Shown here: positions 55,436 through 64,000 of the stretch, piece after piece
How the letters are laid out: every line of letters begins with the position of its first letter
Numbering within the stretch: the first letter of the stretch is position 1
DNA from: Sanderia malayensis
Lineage: Eukaryota > Cnidaria > Scyphozoa > Semaeostomeae > Pelagiidae
Assembly: GCA_013076295.1 (NCBI GenBank)
Contig: RQOL01000729.1
Location: 5,208,001 to 5,272,000, forward strand
Length of the DNA: 64,000 nt
Reading direction: 5' to 3'
Notes under the pieces: generated by a model
What the model was told of the DNA's origin: nothing
Databases searched by the model: none
The model's input: only the letters and a program-made list of their open reading frames with translations
Translations under genes and position numbers: made by a program

Positions 55436-57175
55436 TTCATAAATAGTCAGACCATGGGTAATGCAGGTCTCTCTGTGAGTCGGATCATACTATGACATCA
55501 CAGCACCTTTATAATAATAAAGCCATGGGTAATGCAGGTCGCACTGTGAGTCTGAAAATACACTGACATTACAGCACCTTCATAAATAATAAGACCATGG
55601 GTAAATGGAGGTCTCTCTGGGAGTCTGATCATGCTATGACATTACAGCACCATCATAATAAATAAGATCATGTGTAGATGCAGGTCGCTCTGTGAGTCTA
55701 ATTATATTATGATATCACAGCACCTTGATAATAATAAGATCATGTGTAAAATGCAGGACTCTCTGTGAGTCTGATTATACTATGACATCACAGCACCTTC
55801 ATAAATAGTAAGGTCATGGGTAATGCAGGTCTCTCTGTGAGTCTGATTATACTATGACATCACAACACCTTGATAATAATAAGATCATGTGTAAAATGCA
55901 GGTCTCTCTGTGAGTCTGATTATAGTATGACATCACAGCACCTTCGTAAATAATAAGACCATGGGTAATGCAGGTTGCTCGATGAGTCTAATTATATTAT
56001 GACACCACAGCACCTTGATAATAATAAGGTAATGTGTAAAATGCAGGTCTCTCTGTGAGTCTGATTATACTATGACATCACAGCACCTTGATAAATAGTA
56101 AGGCCATGGGTAAATGCAGGTCTCTCTGTGAGTCTGATTATACTATGCCATCACAGCACCTTCACAATAATAAGATCATGGGTAATGCAGGTCTCTCTGT
56201 GAGTCTGATCATACTATGACATCACAGCACCTTCACAATAATAAGATCATGGGTAATGCAGGTCTCTCTGTGAGTCTGATTATAGTATGACATCACAGCA
56301 ACTTCATAAATAATAAGACCATGGGTAATGCAGGTCGCTCTGTGAGTCTAATTATATTATGACATCACAGCACCTTGATAATAATAAGATCATGTGTAAA
56401 ATGCAGGTCTTTCTGCGAGTCTGATTATAGTATGACATCACAGCACCTTCGTAAATAATAAGACCATGGGTAATGCAGGTTGCTCGATGAGTCTAATTAT
56501 ATTATGACACCACAGCACCTTGATAATAATAAGGTCATGTGTAAAATGCAGGTCTCTCTGTGAGTCTGATTATACTATGACATCACAGCACCTTCACAAT
56601 AATGAGATCATGGGTAATGCAGGTCTCGCTGTGAGTCTGATCATACTATGACATCACAGCACCTTCACAATAATAAGATCATGGGTAATGCAGGTCTCTC
56701 TGTGAGTCTGATTATACTATGACATCACAGCACTTTCACAATAATAAGATCATGGGTAATGCAGGTCTCTCTGTGAGTCTGATTATACTATGACACCACA
56801 GCACCTTCACAATAATAAGATCATGGGTAATGCAGGTCTCTCTGTGAGTCTGATTATACTATGACATCACAGCACCTTCACAATAATAAGGTCATGGGGT
56901 AATGCAGGTCTCTCTGTGAGTCTAATTATATTATGACATCACAGCACCTTGATAATAATAAGACCATGAGTAAATGCAGGTCTCTCTGTGAGTCTGATCA
57001 TACTATGACGTCACGGCACCTTCGTGAATGATGAAGACCACGTGGGGCGCAGGGTCTTCTATGAGTCGAAACAAAACCTTGGACATACTCTGACCTCACA
57101 GCACCTCCGTGAATAATTGCACCTTGTGTAAAGCAGGTCCCTTTGTGAGGCTAAGCAGACCGTGACATCGCAGCC
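55436..57175. repeat. Satellite-like array, about 22 units of 72-74 bp
   Basis: The unit contains TATGACATCACAGCACCTT, AATAATAAGATCATG, GGTAATGCAGGTCTCTCTG and GTGAGTCTGATTATAC. Copies differ by a few bases and small indels, and the last two or three (after 57000) are strongly diverged. Each unit carries a CRE-like TGACATCA. It lies in the gag intron. Confidence 0.9.
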
Positions 57176-58792
57176 CTTAGTAATCACTGACAACCACGGG
57201 GACGGGGGGAGGTCGTTGACGACATGGTATAAGCAATTGTACAAGAAAATTGTTGACCGCAAGGAATGGATATGGTGTCTCTGGGCACCTCTGTGGGTGC
57301 TGAACACGTAGGCCAAAGTCGTTACCCTATATAATTAGCGTGGCGTGTGTAATCGATGTGACCTTGACCCGCTGTGAAAACCGTAAATTTTTGTCACGCC
57401 ACGGTTCTGCGATTAGGAAATCGGGGATGGAGTGGCCACCGAACACGGCAGTATGGCTGCTATAGTAGGAATGAGGGGGGGGACCAATGGACAACAACGG
57501 TGCCAACAGCTTGGGTGCCCGTGTATTGCAATAGTAAATGTGTCGTCCACGGATGTATACATGCCGCTTGGTAGCCAACTAACTGGTGAGGGTCAGCGGG
57601 TAGGGGGAAATGGGCCCACATCGTGCAGCCCTATGCCGAAACATGGACATGAGGACACACATTGCGTGAGACGACCTAAACCGCTAGAGTAAATTGCCCT
57701 CCGTGTGGTAGGTAATTGACCAAATGTAAACAATGTGGGGTACGCACTAATGGAAAGAAATACTTGTCAGGTCATACCACATTCTTTGCGGTAGTGAAGG
57801 AAACGAATGGATTTGGCCGAGGTGTGTGCGAGCCCCTGAAAAGCGATGGCGGGGAAAACGAAAACAAGCATGCAGTATGTATAAAGTGGCACCGGAGATG
57901 TTGTGGAATATGCGCCCCTGGATTTTGGGCCAGGCCTACCACAAAATGGGGCGAGGAAGTACCGTCGAGCCAGGCCGGGTAAAAAAAATGTGTTGAGTGT
58001 CGCCCCGTTTGAGCCTTGTGTACGATTGTTGAACAGAAAAATAGCCTGTAAAGTGGCGAAATAACACAATAGGATGTGTATAACAAACAGGAAGGCGCCG
58101 CCAGATAATTAAAATACAAGTATAATGCAAAGGTTGGTATAGTGCGGAGACATATAAGAAAGGGGGGTGGAGCATGTGGGGTAATGGGTAAAAATGAAAA
58201 GGGGGGCCTAGCACAGTGGCGAGATTAGGGCGACAGGGAGCATGCCTGTGGCAGAATACGAAATACGATACCCCCGGCGGTACGCGCAGGTACAGAAAAA
58301 CCGATGGGGTGGGGAAATGTACACGAGAAAGCAAGGTAGCAACGAAGTGGCCTCTAAATAAAATACCGGTGTCATATGGGTTAGTATAGTGCGAAATACA
58401 TAAAGACGGAGGTGCAGCGTGGGGGGTAATGGGGAGAAATAAAAGGGGGCTAGCACCGTGGCGCAATTGGGCGACGAGTATTATACCCGTGGTAGATATG
58501 AAATACGATACCCACGGTGATACGTATAGCTACAGGTATGTGATAAAGGTTTTAAATGCGAAACACAGATAAAAGCATTTTAGCTTGTGGCAGATACGAA
58601 ATATAAATTCACAGCGTTACGCGCACATAACAGAAAAAACCGGTGGGGTTGGAAAATATACCCGAGGAAACAATGGAGCAAACGAAATGGTCCGTACCTC
58701 GCGGTGACTAAGCATGACGATAGAGGCAAATGATACGCGCCACGTAACACAAAACCCAAATACGTAAGAGGATGAAAATGTCAGAAAACAAA
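57176..58792. other. Rest of the gag intron with imperfect long repeats
   Basis: No gene. Between about 58105 and 58700 a block of about 250 bp (CGAAATACGATACCC, CGGTGGGG-, GGTTAGTATAGTGCG-type words) repeats two to three times imperfectly. Confidence 0.5.
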
Positions 58793-59022
58793 ACTCACAT
58801 TCTCTCCTTGCACCGGAGGGTCGACTTGGATATCTTCTCTTGGGGCTACGGCTGGTCTGGGTTCGGCTTGAACGTCTGGTCTGCCAGGCTGAACTGCAGC
58901 TTCGATAGCATCAGCGTTGACAGCAACTGGGGGTTGAGCTTGTGGGCCGTTGTTGGGAGCAGCCATTTTTGATAACGAGGAAATAATGTACGGGCAGCGA
59001 CGGCGAGATAATACGAAGGAGA

Positions 59023-59210
59023 AATTTCGGTCTATACACACTAAACGCTAGTGGAGACTGAGAGGGGGTACAGAACGCGCTGACCGCTATTATATAATGT
59101 GCAAGGCTGTCTCGGGTCCAGGGCTATCTAGCATGGTACCCACGGGGGTATAAGAGTGGTGAAATAGCTTTGGTTCTCGTCCGAACGAATGTACCTTCAG
59201 TGAAAATAGT
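59023..59210. repeat. Split direct repeat A, 5' copy
   Basis: 188 bp matching 50364-50551. The minus-strand TATA-like ATTATATAATAG near 59090 lies about 125 bp before the gag ATG and could be the element promoter. Confidence 0.9.
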
Positions 59211-59922
59211 GTATTGTAGAATGTAGAAAATTGAAAGTTGTTTATTATAAAATAATGTTTGTTTATTGCAATAATTTTATTAACTTTTAATATGCTATTA
59301 GATGCTAGAAAAAGTTGATTTTGAAACTTTGATTTTCACTGGTATTTGAGAGTTGCGGACTTCTCTCTGAACAAGAGGGCACATGCTTTTCAAGGGCCCC
59401 TGTGGGGACATTGTTTGAAAATGTCCAGCAGAGGAGAAGAAACCTTCCCCGTAGTCCAAAGATGCCTGCTGTGAAGATTTCTAAAATTGTAACCTCCGGC
59501 TTATTCTAAAAGCCATTAGGCAAGACAAAAGCATTGTGGTGGTCTAACGTTGTCCATTTGAAACCTTAGTGTTTTTTAAAGTGTGTTTGTGTTCTTATAA
59601 AAAAGGAGTGTAAGCGAAAAGTCAAAATTTTCAAAATTTAAATAAAAGATCAGGAGAGCTGACATAATGTTTTTGAAGTGTGGGCTTTAATGAGCATCAG
59701 AGCAAAATGCTAGAAAAAGGGCAATTATGGGACAATGTTACCCTCAAAGATTTGAAATTTGATTGCAATGCATTCTTCCTTTATCTGTGATATTTAAATA
59801 CCGAAAACTCAAAAAAATGTATCCCTATCTAAAATTATTTGGGGTCTTCCGCCCTTGAAGCCCACTCCTATCTCGAACCCTCGAATATTTCATACCAAAT
59901 CTTCCCTTGTTTATCAATTTAA
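59211..59922. other. Gene-free interior of IS3EU-2
   Basis: AT-rich sequence with no ORF or repeat of note. Confidence 0.4.
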
Positions 59923-61388
59923 AGGCCTACTGCAATCAAAAATCACTTTCCCGTTTTTTTTCGTAAAATGAAATTTCAATCTTTCCTGATTAATTTGGTG
60001 CCTGTTTTGTTTTTATTCGATCACGATAAGTATACTAAATTTGGCTTTGAAATGGGGCACTGACTGCGACATGGTATGATGTCATAACCAGGACACAAAT
60101 CAACTTTTATAATGGGAGAGTATCGGGAAAAGTTTTCAAATCTGCACTATGCGTAACCGTGGATACAATACTATAACTTTCCGTGTGTCTTTTCAGCTAT
60201 TAACCAAAAAAATTGAACTTACGGTAAGGCTATAGCGGCGCTTTGAAAAAGGGTACTACAAACCCCGCGGTCAGTCAAAAGCCATTTTATTCCGCGCGGT
60301 CTGATTTCCAAGCAGCTGGAAGCATTCACAAAGGAAGTTTGTCAGAAATCATGGATGGCGGAGCTGTGTTAGTAAAACTAGTAGCAAACACGATGGCCGG
60401 GGTTGTTGTTAGATGAGCAGGCAAAGTAAGCTGTTACAGCAGTTGAGTTAATTAATAAACGGGATTTTCAAGCAGTCGTTTTCAAAAAAAATTTGAAATG
60501 AAACAGATAAGGAGAGCTGAAGGCGTGCATTTTGCTCACAATACACATAGGCCAGACAGAAATTAAAAACATAAAGCTACGGAACCACCAGTTTCATTTT
60601 TTGGCCATTTGGAATTTTGGAACCATCGTTTTTCACCAAAACTTGTAACACATCTGACTATGATAATAAATTGCTATGCAGAATATTGCGATTAGTTCTA
60701 TCTATTTTATTTCTCCAATTTCTACCCCGATGAAAACACTGTAGCAACTTGGCGTTCCAGCCAGACGTGATGTAAAAGTAATTTGTTTTGATAAGACTGG
60801 ACTGACAACAACTTAGCAGCATCAGATATATCTTAAAAAGCCAACTCTGCGCGTAAATAGTCCATGTAGATTCTGAAAACATCTCTGCATTCTCTCACAT
60901 ATACATCTACATCATATGCGACTCGGTCAAGTCAAATGCAAAAGCATATTTCATCTCGACACTGACAATCCCCGTTGCTTGCTTCCGCTCTCCGTTGCGG
61001 CTGATCGCCCTCCCGAAGTTTGACGTCATGACCAAAACTTCCCCAATTCAGACCCAAATTACTCCCCCCAAATCGCTTTCTAAAATTCTGAAAAAAAATT
61101 TAAAATTTGTGAAAACACTTTGATATTTATGCCTTGGGATGCGATTGTTGATTAATTAGTTATTTATTGAGCTAGACGGAGTGGAGCAAAAAGCTACAAT
61201 ACACTTCAATACAAAAACTTGAAATGGGTCCTGGTTATTACGTCACGTTTGTCGCAGTTGAAATGGCAAAATCGATGACTTTGCGGGCTTGTAAAAACAA
61301 TTCTACTGGATCAATTTTCATTCTGGAAACGGTTTTATGATCAGTTCGAATAGGTTTATCATGAAATGCAAAAAATTGCAGTAGGCCT
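59923..61388. mobile_element. Non-autonomous DNA element with TTAA duplication
   Basis: The ends AGGCCTACTGCAAT and ATTGCAGTAGGCCT are flanked by TTAA (59919-59922, 61389-61392). It is 1466 bp with no ORF of note. TTAA fits Kolobok or piggyBac mobilisation. Confidence 0.8.
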
Positions 61389-61555
61389 TTAAGTAACGAA
61401 ACAGATGTAACTAAAAATGTTGAATAGGTATTATGCTAAAAAATGTTACTTAGCCCTAAAGTACTCCGAACCCGGGAGAGTTCATCAAGCAAAAAGTAAA
61501 TTCCCCTGAAAATCTTGTATATTCGGACATTGTGACAACGGGAATGGTAAGAAGT

Positions 61556-61730
61556 ACGTGTGTTGTGTTTTGGATCTGTGTATTGTGTTTTGAATAAACG
61601 TATTGTGTTTTGGACATTTGTGTTGTGTTTTGGACATGCGTATTGTGTTTTGAATAAATGTATTGTGTTTTGGACATGTGTGTTGTGTTTTACATGTGTG
61701 CGTTGTGTTTTGCACTTGTGGGCCACCGTA
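61556..61730. repeat. Right terminal inverted repeat of IS3EU-2
   Basis: Inverted CAAAACACAA-unit array matching 47932-48128, with about three additional units. It ends in GGGCCACCGTA before the GCTTCC duplication. Confidence 0.85.
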
Positions 61731-61960
61731 GCTTCCCGAAAGTCAATTGTATGGGATCCATGCTCAAATTTAGCTGGCTCCAGTTCATAACCATTCACCA
61801 CAGTATGGTTATCATCTTCAAAAAATTGCTCAACTTCGTCGCTGCCAAACGCAATAGTGGTGTACAAATTTTCTTCCTGCAGAACTTCCTGGATTCGTGC
61901 ATGAAAAACATGTCCCCACTGACAACAGGTTGGTGCCAACTGACAAGGTGGGGGCTCCAA
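61731..61960 (-). pseudogene. HECT-type pseudogene, 5' part
   Basis: The minus strand reads CQWGHVFHARIQEVLQEE, DEVEQFFEDDNHTVVNG and GSHTIDFREA, ending at the IS3EU-2 target duplication. The reading continues in the HECT sequence at 47931 and below. The frame begins without an ATG, so an upstream exon is probably missing. Acidic pre-HECT sequence is usual in the G2/M-specific E3-like group. Confidence 0.5.
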
Positions 61961-62287
61961 TTGAATGCCTATATTTGATCGATTTCTTGCTTTCTCTGCT
62001 TAGATATGATAGTCTGATGTATCGTAACTAACATTTGATCTATCTTCCAAGACCCTTAGGATTCATGATCTTGTAGGCAACGTAGACAAACATTAGGGAG
62101 TTTAAACAACCACAACGCTAACGTAAACGTTAACCTTAGCTCCCATATTTTCTGCACTGCGCACACGCCAAAGGACATCCCATTCTGCTAACGTTTTGCG
62201 TTAGTGTTCTGTGTCCCTAGCTCAGCATCCCTAGCGTTTTGCCAAAACGTTAACTTTTCTTTTACACTTTACGTTTCTTTTGTCGAT
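61961..62287. other. Gene-free stretch, probable promoter of the Harbinger Myb gene
   Basis: Contains several GTTAACGTT/AACGTTAAC and CTAACGTTTTG words (62115-62260) in both orientations, within 180 bp of the first exon. They could be binding sites of the Myb-like protein or terminal repeats of the element. This is inference. Confidence 0.35.
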
Positions 62288-63320
62288 ATGAGTAGTCAAT
62301 CAACTACATCAACATCAGAGAAAGCTGCTGGGTAAGTTTTACGCTGTTATTCTACAAAAATACCTCATAAATGATTCATAGAGCCATTCAATATTTGATA
62401 AGCATCTAGGCCCAAAACTTATCTCGTGCAACTCAGGTACTGATTGCAATTATTATGGTCATTTAAGTTCCTAGATATAATCACAAACACGAGTTCATGT
62501 TAGGAAGAGATTTAAGTGGTTAAAAACCCATGATGTGTTGCTGCTAGGAGAGGTTTTGGCTTCAGAATTGTGGATTTCGAAGGCGGGAGGCGTGGAAAGG
62601 GGAGAGAAATGGAAGGCAATTTCAGAAAATCTGAACCATGTAGAACATCCCAGATTTAATACAAATCCAAGAAGTGTGAGGTAAAGGTTTGTGGTATTGC
62701 TGGAGAGAAGAAAGGCGAAGAACATGGAAGAAGAGAGAGCAAGTGGCATTTGTCCTGAATTAACGGACACTGAGAAAATGTTAGATGAGTTGGTTGAGCT
62801 CTTCAAATCAGCTGCTTAAGAGCAGAGTTTTGCGGCAAAAGAAAAAGCAAACAAGGTGGCAGGAGATATTGAAAAGGGAAGAAATAAGGAGGCTCAGAAT
62901 GGAAAGTAGAGGGGAATCTGTTAAGAGGAATGAATGAAGCGTGGGGATGAATGAAGCGTGGGAATGAATGAAGAGGAATTAATAAAGAGTGGGAATGAGG
63001 CAGGAGGAAAGGAGAAACAAAAGAATTATGGAGTGGAGACATTTAAGTATTTAAATGGAAGTTGAAGTTTGAAATGGAGTGGAAAGAAAGAGAGCAGAAA
63101 TTGAAAGAGAAAGAATTGGAAGAAAAAGCAAAAGAAAGAGAGACTGATGAGAATGAGAGGAAGAAAAGAGAACAAAGAGAGGGATTTTACAAGGGTGGTT
63201 GAGCGTATTGAGCTGCAACTGCAGCAGCAAAACCAGTTGCTGATGCAAGCGATTCAACAACAGCAGCATCAGTGCAATCTCATAATGAACATTAAAGAAC
63301 AAATAAATAAGAAAGTCTGA
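62288..63320 (+). pseudogene. Harbinger second protein (Myb/SANT-like DNA-binding)
   Basis: Exon 1 (62288-62331) MSSQSTTSTSEKAAG ends at a GTAAGT donor. Exon 2 starts at 62504 after TGTTAG with matching phase. It contains RFKWLKTHDVLLLGEVLASE, GEKWKAISENLNHVEHPRFN, then a TAA near 62674 where the family has a residue, then RASGICPELTDTEKMLDELV. This is the SANT/trihelix partner that brings Harbinger transposase to the nucleus and DNA. A further stop and a frame change lie in the Lys/Glu-rich coiled coil (63050-63180), which ends in IELQLQQQNQLLMQAIQQQQ. Confidence 0.75.
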
Positions 63321-63332
63321 CATCTTGTTAGC

Positions 63333-64000
63333 TTATAATTTATAATTCTTGATTTTCAAAATAAATTTGCAACTCTGGTGGGTCAATGTCGAAAAATTTC
63401 GAAGTGGTACTGCCATACAGAGAGTTCCTTGCATTTTTTCACTTAATTGAATTTTCAAGTTCTTTTTAAAGTCTACAAATTTAAAATAATTGACAATATC
63501 CCCGAATAACCATTCCACACTCACTCTAACTGAACTGAATGAATTTTTTTATGCCCATTATATAGAACTCTCTGGTTGATGCCAGGTCTGCTAATGGGAC
63601 ATACAGTGCCATCTACAAAATCCCAACAGTTGCTAAGAGGGGCACCCTTGGCATGAATTGCCTTGGCATCCATTTGCAACACTGGAGAACTGAGAATCTG
63701 CCTATTAAATGAAGTTAGCAGAAATCCCCATTGCTCACTAATGGTATTCATTAAAGTGTTGCAAATCACACAGAGCTCTGGCACTGGTCTCGCAAACCTT
63801 GGAACCATGTCCAAGTATCTGCATGGATATGCAACTCTCTTTAACAAACAACATAAGGCTTCTGTGGTGTCAACTTTCATTATATTGTATGTGATAATTT
63901 CTCCTGGTAAATTTAATGCACGCTGAAAGTCATAAATGTGTCTTTTTTCGAATCGAAACTCTGCCTTGCATCATCGTCTGTTATTCTGTCCAAATCAAAA
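63333..64000 (-). pseudogene. Harbinger transposase, internally deleted, cut by window end
   Basis: From the window edge: FEKRHIYDFQRALNLPGE, then LLKRVAYPCRYLDMVPRFAR, NCWDFVDGTVCPISRPG (first catalytic Asp, VDGT) and NGHKKIHSVQ (63530). At about 63521 it jumps to SVEWLFGDIVNYFKFVDFKK (the region after the third acid), so about 100 residues with the second Asp are missing. It lies tail-to-tail with the Myb-like gene, the usual Harbinger layout. Confidence 0.8.

Larger units (their letters stand above)
54808..58966 (-). pseudogene. gag-like gene of the retroelement, two exons around a 3.4-kb intron
   Basis: Exon 1 (58966-58799) encodes MAAPNNGPQAQPPVAV..VQGEN and stops at a GTGAGT donor. Exon 2 starts at 55378 after CTTCTCCAG and reads PPIDVETLLRRLEALERGKE. 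Both junctions are phase 0. A frame change near 55205, in an A6 run, leads to TAFYSTVFASLWQRIGCPAE and a zinc knuckle CFICNATGHMAARC. The protein would package element RNA. The intron contains the whole satellite array, so the array is transcribed and removed by splicing if this reading is right. Confidence 0.7.
50233..59210 (-). mobile_element. Tyrosine-recombinase retrotransposon with split direct repeats (Ngaro/PAT type)
   Basis: Read on the minus strand, the order is A (59210-59023), gag, RT/RNase H, tyrosine recombinase, B (50611-50548), A (50551-50364), B (50296-50233). The A copies are 188 bp each and nearly identical. The B copies are 64 bp. A..B-A-B is the split-direct-repeat layout of Ngaro/PAT-type elements. 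Genes have spliceosomal introns with matching phases. Gag and RT each have shifts or stops. It sits inside IS3EU-2 without a visible target duplication, as expected for recombinase-mediated integration. Confidence 0.85.
47932..61730. mobile_element. Second IS3EU DNA transposon (IS3EU-2), opened by two later insertions
   Basis: Inverted ends TACGGTGGCCCACAAGTGCA at 47932 and its complement ending at 61730 are flanked by the exact 6-bp duplication GCTTCC (47926-47931, 61731-61736). The repeats (about 175 bp) are made of CAAAACACAA units, and the right one has extra units. It carries an intact transposase (48233-49417). A 9-kb tyrosine-recombinase retroelement (50233-59210) and a TTAA element (59923-61388) account for most of its length, leaving about 3.3 kb of its own sequence. 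The tip shares TAYGG..GGCC and GTGCAAAA with IS3EU-1. Confidence 0.85.

Noticed and set aside
55436..57175. CRISPR-like look of regularly repeated units
   Set aside because: Units are contiguous, without unique spacers, in a eukaryotic retroelement intron. This is a tandem satellite.
57059..58466. Several 80-180 codon ORFs in the retroelement 5' region
   Set aside because: They lie in the inferred gag intron, overlap on both strands and show no conserved motif.
1..64000. tRNA, rRNA, selenocysteine or bacterial-type features
   Set aside because: Nothing with cloverleaf boxes or rRNA-like stretches was noticed by eye. A covariance-model scan would be needed to exclude small RNA genes.

Overview
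This is eukaryotic, almost certainly metazoan, repeat-rich DNA. Genes are split by GT-AG introns. Nearly everything recognisable is a transposable element or a relic of one, stacked by repeated insertion. I see no prokaryotic operon, no rRNA or tRNA gene, no CRISPR array and no convincing single-copy host gene. The mix of families (Polinton, ISL2EU, Kolobok-like, IS3EU, Harbinger, pogo, Helitron, CR1-type LINE, split-direct-repeat tyrosine-recombinase retroelement) fits a marine invertebrate such as a cnidarian, but the species cannot be read from the sequence.

Layout. 0.7-6.0 kb is a decayed Polinton/Maverick piece: DNA polymerase B (+), split by a solo LTR, then adenoviral-type protease (-) and capsid protein (-). 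6.0-9.9 kb is a decayed ISL2EU-type element with a YqaJ nuclease (+) facing a THAP/DDE transposase (-). 10.4-25.1 kb is a nested stack: a P2X7-ballast-like gene (+) faces a Kolobok-like transposase (-), and a repeat in one of its introns carries a CR1-type LINE, which carries a complete 5.55-kb IS3EU transposon, which carries a MITE. 26.8-33.0 kb is a Helitron Rep/helicase gene (-) with a GC-rich non-autonomous repeat family beside it and inside its large intron. 34.3-39.9 kb is a compact block of five unidentified ORFs on both strands, full of homopolymeric amino-acid runs and unlike its neighbours; it abuts a Harbinger fragment. 41.8-44.3 kb is a pogo-like element with a HIRAN-domain ORF. 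45.7-47.2 kb is a DIRS-type RT/RNase H relic. 47.5-62.0 kb is a HECT-type pseudogene split by a second IS3EU element (47932-61730). That IS3EU is itself opened by a 9-kb split-direct-repeat retroelement (50233-59210) and a TTAA-flanked non-autonomous element (59923-61388). 62.3-64.0 kb is a Harbinger element, with the Myb/SANT protein (+) facing the transposase (-), cut by the window end.

The two IS3EU elements are the best-preserved systems. Both have exact 6-bp target duplications (ATAGAG; GCTTCC) and long inverted repeats built of tandem subunits with related tips (TAYGG..GGCC). Both have uninterrupted DDE-integrase-type transposase ORFs and E2F-like motifs just upstream of the genes. The first also carries an intact three-exon gene for a HECT ubiquitin ligase-like protein (699 codons, catalytic Cys in an ASTCT context). 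The 34-40 kb block is the least explained part of the window and could be an endogenous fragment of an unknown large DNA virus.
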